Assembly: GCA_030562195.1 (NCBI GenBank)
Contig: JAUJPP010000012.1
Span: 7,192,001-7,256,000, forward strand
Direction of reading: 5' to 3'
DNA length: 64,000 nucleotides
Origin: Nipponacmea schrenckii
Lineage: Eukaryota; Mollusca; Gastropoda; Lottiidae
In this document: positions 33,585 to 46,723 of the stretch, one piece after another
How the letters are laid out: every line of letters begins with the position of its first letter
How positions within the stretch are numbered: position 1 is the stretch's first letter
Made by a program: the position numbers and the translations under genes
Notes under the pieces: model-generated
What the model saw: only the letters and a program-made list of their open reading frames with translations
The model's database searches: none
What the model was told of the DNA's origin: nothing

Positions 33585-35085
33585 CCGCGAAGAAATCAAG
33601 TTTCATATCCGCGATATGTTTTTCTTAGATTTCCACATAGAGGAAAATTTTCCTCAATTATTTATTGATTCATTCTCGCATTGGTTGGAGTCAAATCAAG
33701 TTAATTGCTTGATTTATCAGTGTTTTTGATGCATATTATACGCATTCAAATCGTATGTGGGTGTATAAAAGCTTGGGTAATTAAAATAAATTATTCCACA
33801 TCGAAATCCTGTTTTTAGACGCAATGTTTGTTTACATGAACGTGCACTGGGTAATCGAAGTAAGATGCTAAAATTTGAATGACATTATGAGACCGTATAA
33901 TGTATCTTGACCTAGCGGAAGGAGGAAAATTTGGGGTACCCTCACTTTGCCGGCACCTATTGTTCGGGGGTAATCCCAGGGATTAAGGTTAAACCGGGTT
34001 AAAAAGGGATTAAAATGTTTCTTAGACATAAAACACCATTTTTATTAACATATCAAGTCTAAATATATAGTAAATCGAAAATTCCCCTCTTAATTACGCT
34101 AATTGCGACTTAATTAGGGACTTGTGAGACAAACTGGTACTTTTCCGGATCATTAGAACATCTCTACTTTCGATGGACATAAGTATTAGCCTTCCAATTA
34201 TGGAATATTATATATTAATAAATGAAAATAAGGGAACCCATGTTTGAACTTCAAAATGACATCAAATTCTACGTTTCCGTCTTGTCTAATAATTTACTTT
34301 TCATTTCATTTCGTATTGTACTTTTGACGCAATCATTTTTGTTTCCATTGTAATTCCTAGACCCTAGTCCTTATTATTTATCTCCACTACATTGATCGGA
34401 TATAACAGCTGAATATAAACAGATTGAAAATGCTATGTCGAAATCACGATCGTCAACTTTTAAGCCAATATTGCGGCCCTTATTTGGATCATATCAATAC
34501 TTATAAATCATGTTAAAGTCGGTAAGTTTTTGTTTTTAGAGAATGTTTCCTTCTGTTGTTTAATTTTTCTGTTTTACATATAGAAAAAGATGATCGCGGA
34601 GGGTATCATCTATTTAATGAAATAATCAATAATCAAAAGCCGAGATTTGATGCTGTAAAAGCTATACATGTATGTATATTTCTTTTTGCACAAGTTAGTG
34701 AGATTTTTTGCATGTGATTACGTCGTTATGTGGGTTTCTCTTTGTTACCAATGGGTCACATTAGAGATTGTGGTCAATAATTTTAATTTTTTCTTAAATA
34801 CAGTTTGGTCTGTAGACATTAATGGTAAATGTTTAGAATAAACATTCCAACACATGGTGTAATATTCGATCATAGTTGATTAAGGAATACCTTCCTTGTC
34901 AAGAAGGGAAACGTTGATAAAATATAACCAGTTTCATTGAAATATGTGGTAATGGCATGTTGCAGAAGTAGTTTTATTTTAAGAACAAAAAGGGTGTGAC
35001 ATTACTCACATTCACACCTGGTGATCATCCTTTCTTAATAAATATTGTAAAATTGTTAGTTCGGTACCATTGAGCATCATGTGGT
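33585..35085. other. Region between G and I
   Basis: Nothing beyond AT-rich non-coding sequence is seen. No exon, repeat family or motif could be supported. Confidence 0.45.
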
Positions 35086-35087
35086 GT

Positions 35088-35095
35088 TATAATAA
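35088..35095 (+). promoter_or_regulatory. Possible TATA box of gene I
   Basis: TATAATAA, 53 bp before the gene I start codon. Confidence 0.5.
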
Positions 35096-35147
35096 GGTAG
35101 TTTGACAATTGAGAAAATCATTTTATGCGTATTCGTCTTGCAGAAAC

Positions 35148-36300
35148 ATGAAAGAACTACTTGTGGTATGTTAACATTATATACAGGGGCTTGTTTCATA
35201 ATGCTGAAGTCGAGATGAGTAAAATGTGTCTGTCATCTGATTGATTAATCACTAAAATTGATTCAAATTTATCAGCCAATCAAACTGTATATAATGTTAA
35301 AATTTGTGAAACCGGGACCAGACTTAAGTTTTTTTCATTTTCTTGGTTTTATTTGCAGATATTTCTGTTTACGTCTCTTCATATACTGAATTCTGCTGCA
35401 GAATTGCAGAATAACCATGTTCGAGTTAAAAGGCAGTCATCTGGCTATATAGCAAATACCGGTGGTGCTTACACGAATGGTTATAGTAACGGAAACGTTG
35501 GTTATACCGGTGGTAACACAGCCGGGTATGGCGGGTATACCTCGGGATACGGCAGTAGTGGATCAACTAGTAGTGGATATGGAAATAGTGGTTACAGTGG
35601 TGTGAATACTTACGGCCAGTCCACAGGCAACTCTGTATATAGTAACACTGGATATCAGGGTGGCTACCCATCAGGGTATAATAGTGGGTACAATGGTGCA
35701 AACAACGGGGCGAGTGGAAATGTTCCACAAAATGGGAATTATATAGATAGCAGTTATGGACAAAACGGGGCGAGTGGCAGTGTTCCACAAAATGGGAATT
35801 ATGTGGATAGCAGTAATTATGGACAAAACGGGGCGAGTGGCAGTGTTCCGCAAAACGGGAATTATGTAGATAACAGTAATTATGGACAAAACGGGGCGAG
35901 TGTTAATGATCCGCAAAATGACAATAATGTAGATAATAGTAATGTTCAATCGGATGCAAATGTTATTACAGATCCTGTGAACGATGTAGATACTGAAACA
36001 TATCAAACAGCATTCGGGACTGGATTTGGTGCTGGGTACAATGCTGGTATTGAATATATTTCTGGTAATAGCGATCTAGACATTCCTATTGATGTTGATT
36101 TGGAACAGCTTGTGGAAGAGGCGAAAAGGAACTACGAGGAGGCTCAGAAGGAAGCAGAAAAGGCTGCTCATGATGCTGAGAAATTAGAAAAGGAAAACGA
36201 ACACGCAGCTGAAGAAGCTGCGAAGTCGGCCGCAGCTGAGGCAGCTGCTGAAGTTTATGCAGACGTATATGAGGGTTTCTCTCAAAACCAGACGAATTAG
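35148..36300 (+). CDS. Gene I: secreted Gly/Tyr/Ser/Asn-rich protein with charged helical tail, 319 aa
   Basis: Exons are 35148..35165 (MKELLV, donor GTATGT) and 35359..36300 (acceptor ATTTGCAG, phase 0). The signal peptide is IFLFTSLHILNSAA. RVKR at 28-31 precedes Gln32. The mature chain has three parts: a GY/SG-rich stretch (GYTGGNTAGYGGYTSGYGSS), then four NGASGSVPQNGNYVDSSNYG-type repeats of about 20 residues, then a non-repetitive part (TAFGTGFGAGYNAG) leading into a Glu/Ala/Lys helix of about 65 residues (EEAKRNYEEAQKEAEKAA and on). The last part looks like a coiled coil. AATAAA lies at 36450-36455. Gene K has a similar Gly/Tyr/Ser/Asn repeat part and lacks the helix. The function is unknown. 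Confidence 0.88.
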
Positions 36301-36459
36301 AGTCTTATGTATTGTTAATACCTAGAGAATTATGTAAAAATAACGTTTTATTCTAGTGTCTAATATTGTGTTGGTTTGAAGACTTTTAAAATGGATTTTA
36401 AAGAACTGTTAGTTCTCAGTTTAAAGAAAATTATTAAAGATATTGTGAAAATAAATAAA

Positions 36460-37032
36460 TGTATATTGTTTAAATTGTATTATTTCTATAACCCCACGGC
36501 CTCCCCCTGTCCTTAGACAAAGGACAAGGGATATAACGTTTTAAAATGTTCATAAAATGGTTAATATGACTACATTATAATATGTAATACAACTCACAAA
36601 ACTAAGTAATAATTGAAAATTTATTTAGCATTGTTCAAAAATCTATTGCATTTTTATAGATAATTACTTTGAATACGGATTCTGTTATGTTTTTATGGCA
36701 TGATGAATACATACTCTTATTGTCCGAGTTTAAACTTTTTCAAATTTTATGTCCATTCTAAGACGCAGTATTCATTTAACTTAACAAAATATCAAAACTA
36801 AGAAGTGACCTTCTATGGATCGTAACTTTATTATACATTGCAATTCAGAAAGTAGGTTGAAAACGTAAAATGTAAATGGAAAGAACAAAATTAGTTTAAT
36901 ATCCTAATTTTAGCTAATAAGATATACACTTGCTTTATTGTTAAAAAAAACATAATCAAATATTCATCTATAAATATATACAAGACAATAACATTTACTA
37001 AAATACACACCAGAACATACTAAGAAGTAGGC
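36460..37032. other. Spacer between I and J
   Basis: AT-rich; nothing recognisable up to the TATA box of gene J. Confidence 0.5.
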
Positions 37033-37040
37033 TATATAAG
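37033..37040 (+). promoter_or_regulatory. TATA box of gene J
   Basis: TATATAAG, 89 bp before the gene J start codon, the same motif as in A1, A2 and L. Confidence 0.75.
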
Positions 37041-37121
37041 GCTATTTATGATCTGAACATTAGAAAGTAGACTTTAATATAGTTATCATAAGGCATATTA
37101 GATTACACATTCACAAAAAAA

Positions 37122-37670
37122 ATGGAGTTTCTGATGGTAAGTTAGAAGTATAGTCATTACAATTTTGCGGAGAATTAGAAAACGGGAGAAGCAATTGTTT
37201 TGTGAAGGAAATTTAATATCAAGATTTTCCTTCACCAGGAAAATTACTATCAATGTATTTTAAATGAAATCACTTTGCAATTTTCATGTAGATTTAGCAA
37301 TTTCAATAAATTTTCTTTACGATAGGTATTAATCGTAGGTGCAATACTGACTGTTACAAATGCCAGTATCATGAACAACATTCGACAAAAACGTCAGACT
37401 TATGGTAATGCAAATACATATGCTGCATATGATCCAGCACTTTATGACCCTAACAACGTCGCTGGTGTCTACCAACAGCAATACGGTGCTCAACAATCTT
37501 ATAGTGCTCAACCAAGTAGAGGATATGCACAACAGCCATCATATTCAGCAGGAAACCAGGCATATGGTCAACAAGCTGCTGGATATCCACAGCAAGCTTA
37601 TGTCAATCAGCAACCCGCATACAGCGGTAATCAACAAGCAGGCTACGCTGCTTATGGTTACGGACGATAA
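37122..37670 (+). CDS. Gene J: secreted Tyr/Gln/Ala/Gly-rich protein, 119 aa
   Basis: Exons are 37122..37136 (MEFLM, donor GTAAGT) and 37326..37670 (acceptor TACGATAG, phase 0). The signal peptide is VLIVGAILTVTNAS. RQKR at 25-28 precedes Gln29. The mature chain starts QTYGNANTYAAYDPALYDPN, sharing the Tyr-Asp-Pro motif with A1, A2, F, G and N. It then has QQ, YS and AYG units (GYAQQPSYSAGNQAYGQQAA) and ends AAYGYGR. No Cys is present in the mature part. AATAAA lies at 37842-37847 and again at 37857-37862. The function is unknown. Confidence 0.88.
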
Positions 37671-38422
37671 TGTATAGAAAAAGAAACACTGCTTACGTAT
37701 TCTATGCATTGTTAAGAAGTAATACCGTATTCTGTACATTGTTAGGAGTAATACCGTAATCTGTACTTTGTTAATCATCATAGTATCATACTGACTCGAT
37801 TATACACATTATCATATTGTTAGTATGTAAGAATATATTCAAATAAACAATTTTATAATAAATTATGACTTATTATATAATTATGTAAAATGAAGTTCCT
37901 AATCTTTACGTTTTCACCACTGTATTTCCCAAAATCTAAAATAGAATACAAGTGGCCATCTGGGGTGGGGGGGCGTAATGTAACTTCCCAACATACGTCA
38001 TTTCCTGCCCCTTCGTTCATTTTTTTTGGAGCGAATATCGCTTTTGAAGAGTCAATTTCAAATGTAGTGAAGATTTCACCATGAAGTCTATTGGTATTAT
38101 ATATAACCTAAATGAGCTAAAGCGGGTTGAAGCAAAATCATTTTGGATGCCATCAACATTGGTTATATAATTGGGTAACAACCGTAAAAGATTCAATAGT
38201 TGAGTTAACGACTACTGGTTATTTTGTTATTAAACAATAGCTACTTGGTTTATCTGATATTAAAATACCACAGTTGCAGCAAACATTTATAAACTATCAA
38301 AGTTTTTCATAATTCAGCCACTATCGAAATATCTCGAATGATTATCAATCAAAATGATAAATATGAACATTACTTAACCTTTGAATTGTTTCAATTTTAC
38401 CTACCGAATCAAACTAGAGTCT

Positions 38423-38448
38423 AAAGAAAAAGAAAGAAAGAAAGAAAA
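38423..38448. repeat. AAAG microsatellite
   Basis: About six tetranucleotide units with minor interruption. Confidence 0.8.
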
Positions 38449-38749
38449 TTCTGAAAACTAACTGCCTCTGGCTAGAGTTTAAGTCCGTTTAAGTTTCATC
38501 TTTTTAGCTCCATCATATGAAAACATACTGTATCAGCAGTTTGTATAGATCTGGCCGCAACAATAAGGTAAAGTAAAGCTCCAATTTTGATGAAGAAAAC
38601 TGAAAACTATTTTCGACCACTAGTATTAACGACAAAAATCATTTCAGATATATTAGTTGCTGTTGCTGTATCGCAAAAATGGCATTTATGTAAAATGTTT
38701 GTACATGAAACGAATATTGATTCAACTGGAGATTTTAACGTCCTACTCT

Positions 38750-38945
38750 GTCGTGCACTCGTTATGGGCTAATGAAGACGGGAAAGCCATGCAGTGTGCA
38801 ATGAGGGAAATTTTGCCAGGACAGCGGCATTAGCCTACTCTTTTTGCGATTTCCACTTGTCGAGGGATCTTTAACGTGCACAGCCTGTAGCACACGGGGC
38901 CTCGGTTTATTGTCCCATCCGAACGACTAGACGCTTTTTCCATGT
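38750..38945 (+). repeat. Dispersed repeat with GAGGGATCTTTAACGTGCA core, copy 2
   Basis: It shares TTATGGGCTAATGAAGAC, TTTTGCCAGGACAGC, TGTCGAGGGATCTTTAACGT and ACACGGGGCC with 8400-8640. It runs into the N gap. Confidence 0.55.
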
Positions 38946-39445
38946 NNNNNNNNNNNNNNNNNNNNNNNNNNNNNNNNNNNNNNNNNNNNNNNNNNNNNNN
39001 NNNNNNNNNNNNNNNNNNNNNNNNNNNNNNNNNNNNNNNNNNNNNNNNNNNNNNNNNNNNNNNNNNNNNNNNNNNNNNNNNNNNNNNNNNNNNNNNNNNN
39101 NNNNNNNNNNNNNNNNNNNNNNNNNNNNNNNNNNNNNNNNNNNNNNNNNNNNNNNNNNNNNNNNNNNNNNNNNNNNNNNNNNNNNNNNNNNNNNNNNNNN
39201 NNNNNNNNNNNNNNNNNNNNNNNNNNNNNNNNNNNNNNNNNNNNNNNNNNNNNNNNNNNNNNNNNNNNNNNNNNNNNNNNNNNNNNNNNNNNNNNNNNNN
39301 NNNNNNNNNNNNNNNNNNNNNNNNNNNNNNNNNNNNNNNNNNNNNNNNNNNNNNNNNNNNNNNNNNNNNNNNNNNNNNNNNNNNNNNNNNNNNNNNNNNN
39401 NNNNNNNNNNNNNNNNNNNNNNNNNNNNNNNNNNNNNNNNNNNNN
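38946..39445. other. Assembly gap of exactly 500 N
   Basis: A run of 500 undetermined bases, a round placeholder size, so the true length is unknown. It is bounded by a dispersed repeat on the left and a LINE on the right. Confidence 0.98.
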
Positions 39446-42400
39446 ATCGGTTATGTATGGTTCCACTGGGGGTATTTCTTTAAAAGTTCTATATGTTCTT
39501 AATTTATTTCCATTAACATTGCTTCTATCGTTATACAAGTCTTTTTGCCACTCACGAAAGCGAGTTCATTTAGCCTATTTTTAGCAATATTTACAATATA
39601 TTTAGAAGTTAAGAGGGTGTTATTTACTATATATTAACAGATTCAATAAAAAATTAAAAAAAATATGATAACCAGGAATTTTTCCCTTTAATAACATGTA
39701 AATATTGGAACAGTTTAAACAGATAACAGTTTGTATCTAACCTATAAAGTATGCATAATTGGCGAAAATACATTCTAGTTTCTGTTTAGTGACGTGACGT
39801 CCATCCTATAACACCCCGTGTAAGTAGGTTAGAATTAAACCTACCTACACCTAAAAAAAACTTAACTGCCTTGTTTTGGACTGAGTTGATGAGAATATGA
39901 CTGAGAATATCATTTAATGCCCCATATACCCACACAATAAAACAGTATTGGTTCCACAGTAGACTTATACAATTTGTATTTCAGTGACAAATCACCACCC
40001 TGTCGAAATTTTATACAAAGCGATCCCAATGCTCTACTCGCTGATTTTGCAAGTTCGGATGCTGTTTGTGCATATCTAAATGTTCATGTAACCACAGGCC
40101 GAGGTATCTATAAGATTCGCTATAATTTAAACTATTGTTACCACATTCAAATTCATAAATAGACCTGTTCGATGATTTTGGTCGGAAGTGAACTATCTTA
40201 GTGTTTGCAATATGGAAGAAGAGTTTCCACTTTTTGCACCAGACTTCGAGTATGCTTAGAAGTCTATCCATACACAGTTCATTTGGGGCAATCAATGCTA
40301 TATCGTCAGCATAAAGTAAAATAGCTAATTCTTGTTCTCCAATTTTGACACCACATTTACTATTCTCTATTTCGGACACTAAATTATTGATTGTAAAGAG
40401 AGTAGGTGACATAAGACACCCCTGTTTCACACCGGAGGAAGTTACGAACCAATCTGTCAATTTGTTATTAATCTTGACTGCACCTTTCGTGTCATTGTAA
40501 AGAACTTATATTGCACTTAAACATTTTCCCGAAATTCCAATTTTTTAGTTTATACCACATCAGAGGTCTTTGAACATCATCGAAGGCACGGCGGAAATCA
40601 TCGAAGCATATGAAAGTGGACTGTTTTTTGTTTTTACATTCATTTACAATATTATGTAGTCAATAACATTCTCTCCTGAATCCATTTTGAAAGTCTGACA
40701 GACTGTTTGTTGTTTCCAGATATGCGTTTATCCTCTTATTCTGAATATAACAATATGCCTTACTTGGAACAGAAATAAGAGAAATTCCTCATTAGTTGTT
40801 CGGATCAGATTTGTCTTCACTGCCTGGTTTCAGGATCGGATGGATGATGCTCTGGTTCCATTCTGCTGGCACCGTTACATAATTATTCAAAACAGGCTCA
40901 GCATAATACATGTAAAAGTTGAACGACAGTGTCGTTTTTCAGGACCTCACTTGGAATGTTGTCGAATTCAGTAGCTTTCCTAGTTTTCAAACTCCTTATG
41001 GCGTCTCGTACTTCTTTCTCGGTTATAGAATCATTCAGATTTGGATTTGGATTTTCGTGACCAGCGGCAGCGTCAAATTCCATTCTATTATCTGAGTGGG
41101 CATTGAACAGAGAGCTGGAATTATCTTCCCACACTATGTTTCAGTTACCACAGCACCATTTGCATCTTTGGCCACCATGGGTATATTCTGGACTATATCT
41201 TTAGCAATACCAATGGTCCCGATTTTCTTCCAGAAATCAAATGAAATTGGAGTCGCACATATTGTCTATCTCTTCACACATTCATGTTTTGTGTTTCCGC
41301 TTATCCTTGCGTACATTTTTGTCAAATGATCTGCGCTCGAGACAATAATTTGACCGAGGTTTTGGCGATTTACACGTTGGTTTGATTTGCTCGCATTTGC
41401 GGACCGTTTTCCATTGTCTCTGAAGATGTTCATTCCAATAAGGTTTAAAACGACTGTTCTTGAACTTGGTATTCGTATTTGACTCTTCTTTGGAATTCAG
41501 TTTGGATTTCATTTCCTTTAATAACAGTGAATCTCGGAGGCTGTTTCAGTTCCATTTTGTCTATTGTAGCATTCACCATACTCTGTGACGTCTCGTCGTC
41601 TTTTAGGAAGTCTGCTGGAATCGATGTAAGGTTTTATTCTCACTATTTCTAACTGGATTCTCTATGTTGCTGAGTTGTGGAACGATAGATTCCTAGATAA
41701 CCAAGGAATGGTCAGGAATCGAACTGGGAAAGACAGATAGTTCTTTGATAACGTGGGACATCGTGAATACATTGAAATATTTTACACTGGAAAGTTCCTC
41801 TTGTGGTACACAGACATAGTCTACAACTGATTTGCCGTTGGTCGATACGCATGTAAAGTCACCTATTCTCCTATTTAACATGATAAAATTTGAAACAGTT
41901 AAAAAGTCTAAAAACAGATCCCCATAATGATTTTCCTTAATATCTATACATCTCTTGGGGCAATATTATCTTCTCCCTCAATCACATCTGAATGTTCTCC
42001 ACACCGAGCGTTAAAATCTCCTTATATATGGAGAGTAACTAGGTTTCGATATGAATAAACCTGTTGCAGTAGATTGTCATAGAATGTGTCAGGTTCGTTA
42101 GGTCGGGTAGATCCTTCTGGGGGCAGGTAGCACACCGCAAAACACATACACCATTTTGTTATTATACCATTAAGTTGAATCCATAAAATGTCTTCGCTCC
42201 TGGAATCGAGGATATGCACATTAAAAATTGTCCCTATAAGTTCCTGTTTAATTAAAAATCAAACTCCACCACTCCCGCTCCTTGCATTTCTATGAAATTG
42301 TTTACGATTGTTGCCGAACCACTTATACCCGTCAACACTAATCACTTGGTCCTTCATTAAAAAAGTTTCACATAGTCCTAAAATATCACACTGAGCGAAT

Positions 42401-42660
42401 TCTATCACCTTTTCACGACAACTAAAATTTTCCGACTGTAATTTTGAAAATCCTCTGCAGTTCCACATTCCGTGCCTCAAACACCCCTGTGCTGATTTCT
42501 TTAAAATACACCCATCTCTCACCGTTAGACCGTCTCTTCCTATTTCCTTCAGCAAAAGTTGGAGATTCGATTCATTCTTAAACTCGTCTTTCAATTTCAG
42601 TCTCTCGATATAAACACTACCAAAATAAGAACTGTTCTTCAGTGTTCTTTTGTTTTTCAT
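39446..42660 (-). mobile_element. Degenerate LINE with endonuclease and reverse-transcriptase domains
   Basis: Minus-strand order: HGMWNCRGFSKLQSEN and FAQCDILGLCETFL of an apurinic-type endonuclease (42480-42340), CFAVCYLPPEGSTRPNEPDT (42140), SVVDYVCVPQEELSS and SIPDHSLVI (41840-41700), EKEVRDAIRSLKTRKATEFD (41020), reverse transcriptase with SSGVKQGCLMSPTLF (40440) and LLYADDIALIAPNE (40310), the thumb STVEPILFYCVGIWG (39950), and a C-terminal WQKDLYNDRSNVNGNKLRTY (39550-39490) that enters the N gap. Several frame shifts and stops show it is inactive. Confidence 0.85.
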
Positions 42661-43469
42661 TATCTTATCATATTGGTCCTGTGTTTGTACACTTACGCGA
42701 ATTAATGATGGTCTGGATGAAGGGGTAGTGGTTCTTGGATGTATACTTTGTGGACTCAGACCGCCAATTCATTTGACATCTGTTTCAATGTTAAATCACG
42801 AAATTCAACCTTACATAACTTTTTCCAGAAATCTCGTTAAAAGCTTTCCTGTATGTCACATGAAAGCCTGGCCAATACTTGATTTCTGTACAAAATTTCA
42901 ATATAGCATGACCATGAAAATTTTGAACTAAACGAAATGAAAGTAAACCACTACATTTTATCAACATCCGCTTGACTGTCACTGCACACAAAACCACTAT
43001 TTTTAGAAATAACCTTCTGCCGATTAAATTTCTCATTATCTCAGAAATTCTGAAAGAAAATGCAATTTCAGACATCAAATTTCAAATCTAGACCAAAAAT
43101 TAGTCAAAAATGAGCATGCAAAAACCCCCAAAGGAAGGGAGAAAGAGGACTTCTAAAAATAGAACGGACTAGCATAAAATGTTTTACTGGACTAAGTCCT
43201 ATTGTGCATAGGTGGTTTTAATATCTTTAGGTTAAAACCATGTTAGAAGAGTTCGTTTACCACAGTGAAGAGTCGGTCGGGGTTGTTGATTACTAATTTA
43301 TCACGATTCAGATTTCTAATCACTAAATCTAACTTCTACATGTCTAACTGAATAGTTGACGACTGATCACTTGTTGGTGTGTTGTCAGGTTATTCTCGAT
43401 GGCTGCCAACTTATTATTAAATTCCGCCCTAGATTAACCTTGACGAAAACGGTAGACCAAGATAATTAA

Positions 43470-44140
43470 TTAGACTCGCAATCTATTTTGTTCCCCTATA
43501 AAACAGCTCATAATAACGAAGTTTTCCGCCATTTAAAATTACGACCACTTTGGTTTTAGTGATATTGACTTTAAGGTTAAAATCTAAGCAAAAGTTTTCA
43601 AGAATAATTATTATTCTTGGTAAATCTCCGACTGCATCAGATAAAATACTGAGATGATCGGTATAATAACATAATAATATCTTTAACATCGTGGTTTATA
43701 AAAGTTACCCTTACTTCTCCTTGATTCATAAACATTATAGCAATGGGCTCAAAATGCATCCTTGTCGCACACCAGAACCGCAATCAAAATAGGGCGTAAG
43801 ATTAGAACCCATTTTTACACAAAAACAAACTGATGCATACATTTTACCATTTACACCATTGTTAATAACTTAAATTAAGCAGTTTTCTTTGTTTATTGAA
43901 TCAAAGTCAGAAGAAATATCACCAAATAGGACATTGAATCTACCACCAGCTTGGGATAAATATTTTTGGATTAACTCTGTAGGGTAAAAATTTGATCTGT
44001 TGTTTAATACCTCCTTACGATACCTATTCTCAGATTTAGATTAATTTAGCAAGCGTTGGTTCAGGGCAGAATTGTAGATTTTACCAATACAGTTTAACAG
44101 TGAGATACAATCGGATGAAGAACGCGTTTGAAATGACTAT
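43470..44140 (-). mobile_element. Second LINE reverse-transcriptase fragment
   Basis: The minus strand encodes QKYLSQAGGRFNVLFGDISS, then GSGVRQGCILSPLL, and after a frame break CYYTDHLSILSDAVGDLPRI with VNITKTKVVVILNGGK. This is the typical order of a non-LTR reverse transcriptase, with the catalytic motif changed to YTDH. It is interrupted by stops. Sequence and motif spellings differ from the LINE at 39.4-42.7 kb, so it is a different family. Confidence 0.7.
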
Positions 44141-44224
44141 TCCAATCAGGCATTATTTGGTCGCATATTATCGACTTGAGTCTGAAACTGTTTACAGTGG
44201 TCCAACATAGATCAGAATCTTTTT

Positions 44225-44400
44225 AAGTACTCACATACACTTTCATAGGGTTGGACTGTCGTCTGCTAGGCGACTAGGTGCCGTGGGTTCGAATCCCGAT
44301 CGGTGCGAGGAAATAAAAATTAGGTCTGTTCCCTAGGCCCGTGCATTCCCGGAACTACGAGATAGTAGTTCCCCCCCCCCCCTTCTATCTAGATGGGCTA
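44225..44400 (+). mobile_element. tRNA-derived SINE-like element
   Basis: GTCTGCTAGGCGACTAGGTG leads into a perfect RNA polymerase III B box GGTTCGAATCC (44286-44296). The downstream sequence does not fold as a tRNA and ends in a C12 run (44371-44382) rather than a discriminator. It fits a tRNA-derived SINE head rather than a functional tRNA gene. Confidence 0.55.
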
Positions 44401-46650
44401 AACTACACTTTCAGAATTGATAAAGTGAACGATATTTTGCTTCTTTACTTACTAAACAATCTTCGTCAAACCATGGCGACTGTTTAATTTCACATTTCAT
44501 TTCTCCAGCACATTCCTTAAACTTAAGTCTCTTAAATGCGTAACAGCATCGTTTAAATCATTTTCATATTAAACCAAACAATATCAAATTATTTTGTCTT
44601 GAGGAACTGTCAACAATAAATTTATGCTGTTTATTCTGACACAGGCTCGCTAAACTAGATTTCCGGATGGTTTTGGCTATATTTATCAGTCTTTGAGGTC
44701 TTGAAAATAACATGCCACCTTATTCATTCATCTTACTAAATTTTCACTGTTTATAATGTAATACTGAGAAGCTTCAGAAATAGTTTAGACAGATCAAGGA
44801 AAACAGTCTTTGGCGTAACTCAACGATGTGAAACTACTGGGGTTACCTGTTCCCCAATATAAAATGACAAAATAACGTTTGATCCAATTGTAAGAGGTTG
44901 GGAGTATTTAATATTATTGAGCATGAAAATGCAAATTGTATCAGTAGGTTATGCCAAACGCGTCCTAAAGGGTTGTCTATTGGATGAAATCAATGAAGTG
45001 TATAATAAGATACTAGGAAAATACCTTTAATCATAGTAATAAAAAACATGAAGTAGTTCTAAAAACAAATATATGCTGTACAAGCAAACGTTATACTCCA
45101 AATTCCAATTATACATAGGAGCGTATTCCACGAATTCTCTTTTGTAATTTTGATTTCGATGCCGGATTGCGGTTTGAAGGGGATGCCGGTTTACCGGGGT
45201 TCATCTCCCATGTATTATATAGTGATTCGGCCAGGACTTTTCAAATATGCCGGTTACAGGGGATGACTGTTTACAAAGGATACGGTTGTAGGGGTTAAAT
45301 GTATAAAAATACAGTTTATGTATAGAGCAGTTACGTGAATATTAAATAATCGCATGAATATGAATGGAGACGATCTACCTAAATTTATGCATCTTGAATT
45401 CTGAAAAACAGATTTGTCGTGCTTTTTTACTTGAAAAATCTTTCAAGATTTGTTTAAATTTAATAGTTTTTGTATTGTCGTTTTTATTTTTGAGGGTCGG
45501 GCGTATGCAGTGTTCAGAGATTATAAATTGTAATGATAAGAGAAATCATTTCATTAATTTGGATATTGGATAACTTAAATGCCGATTGTATGCGTTTCCA
45601 AACTTTTGGTAGACCAGCAGTATTAGTAGAAGCAGAACATGTACTAATACTTACTTTTCATCGTAGTCTAATTTATCCAAACATCACCCACGCTGAGTTT
45701 TAAATAGCGTTTGTTTTTTAGACAAGATCAAGTGAATGGGCCCTTTTGAAGGCTGTTACAAAATTGCGTTACATCGCCGAACATCCACATTTCCCAAGAC
45801 TTTACTAACACTTCTGTCTGTACATCTCATTCCAATCTCTTCGCGGGGCCCCACAGGGTGAACTGTGTCTCATGTGAAAACATTGGTAACATCGGCCTAT
45901 AACCGGCCCTGTTGACAAGGTTTACCTCCCTTGTCATATGTTTTGAACATTACAATGTGACAACCGGCAATGAAGATGCAAATGGAGGCATGCAAAGCCA
46001 CCCTTTTTTATATAATATTGTTATATCCAACCTTGGAGATAAATTATAATGTACAGTCTTAAGCAGTTTTTTTAGGAGGTAAACCAACATTGTATTTAAT
46101 CCTTCATATCAGAAGTATAGATATTATAAACAATTATTATGCATGAATACTTCTAGAACATTTATTATTTTCGACGTTTCAATGTGGTTCTCACACCGTC
46201 ACCTGGAATACAATGAGTACCAAACAACAAGGAAACATAGGCATATATATATACAACAATTGAGAAATATGAAGAAATTCTATGAGATGAAATTGTTTAA
46301 TTCATACATTGTATTTATTAATTAGTGTTGACCTATAATATTGAGCTAATTTGATGATATTTCACTCAAAATGAATAGTTAATTACAATAATGATTAGAT
46401 TAGTTTACATCTTCTCTAACCCCATGTCAGGCTTTCCTAACTTTGCATTCTACCTCCAGCGAGTTAATTCAGTTTCCCTTCAGTGTACCCCACACTATAA
46501 ACAAAAGCCAGCATGGGTTCGGTTAAAAATACAAATGCGTATGTTCTGCTCTTGTATATTTTAATAATATAGAAATAGTATTTCCATTTCGGAAAAGTTT
46601 TAAAATAAAAAAGTTACTTATAATTAGAATACCTATTATAAACAGATAGG
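44401..46650. other. Region between the SINE and gene K
   Basis: No gene or recognised repeat could be supported. Open frames at 45364-45573 and 46143-46325 have no supporting features. Confidence 0.45.
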
Positions 46651-46652
46651 AA

Positions 46653-46660
46653 TATAAAAA
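46653..46660 (+). promoter_or_regulatory. TATA box of gene K
   Basis: TATAAAAA, 71 bp before the gene K start codon. Confidence 0.6.
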
Positions 46661-46723
46661 GAAATGACATGAACATGTTACTTCCTTTACATTAGTGTTC
46701 TCTAATACTAACTGTCGAAGAAA

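Larger units (their letters stand above)
37865..38945. other. Region between J and the assembly gap
   Basis: No gene is supported. An AAAG microsatellite lies at 38423-38448. The right end is a dispersed repeat listed separately. Confidence 0.5.

Noticed and set aside
44225..44400. Functional tRNA gene
   Set aside because: A perfect B box is present, but the flanking sequence does not make a full cloverleaf and continues into SINE-like sequence and a C run.
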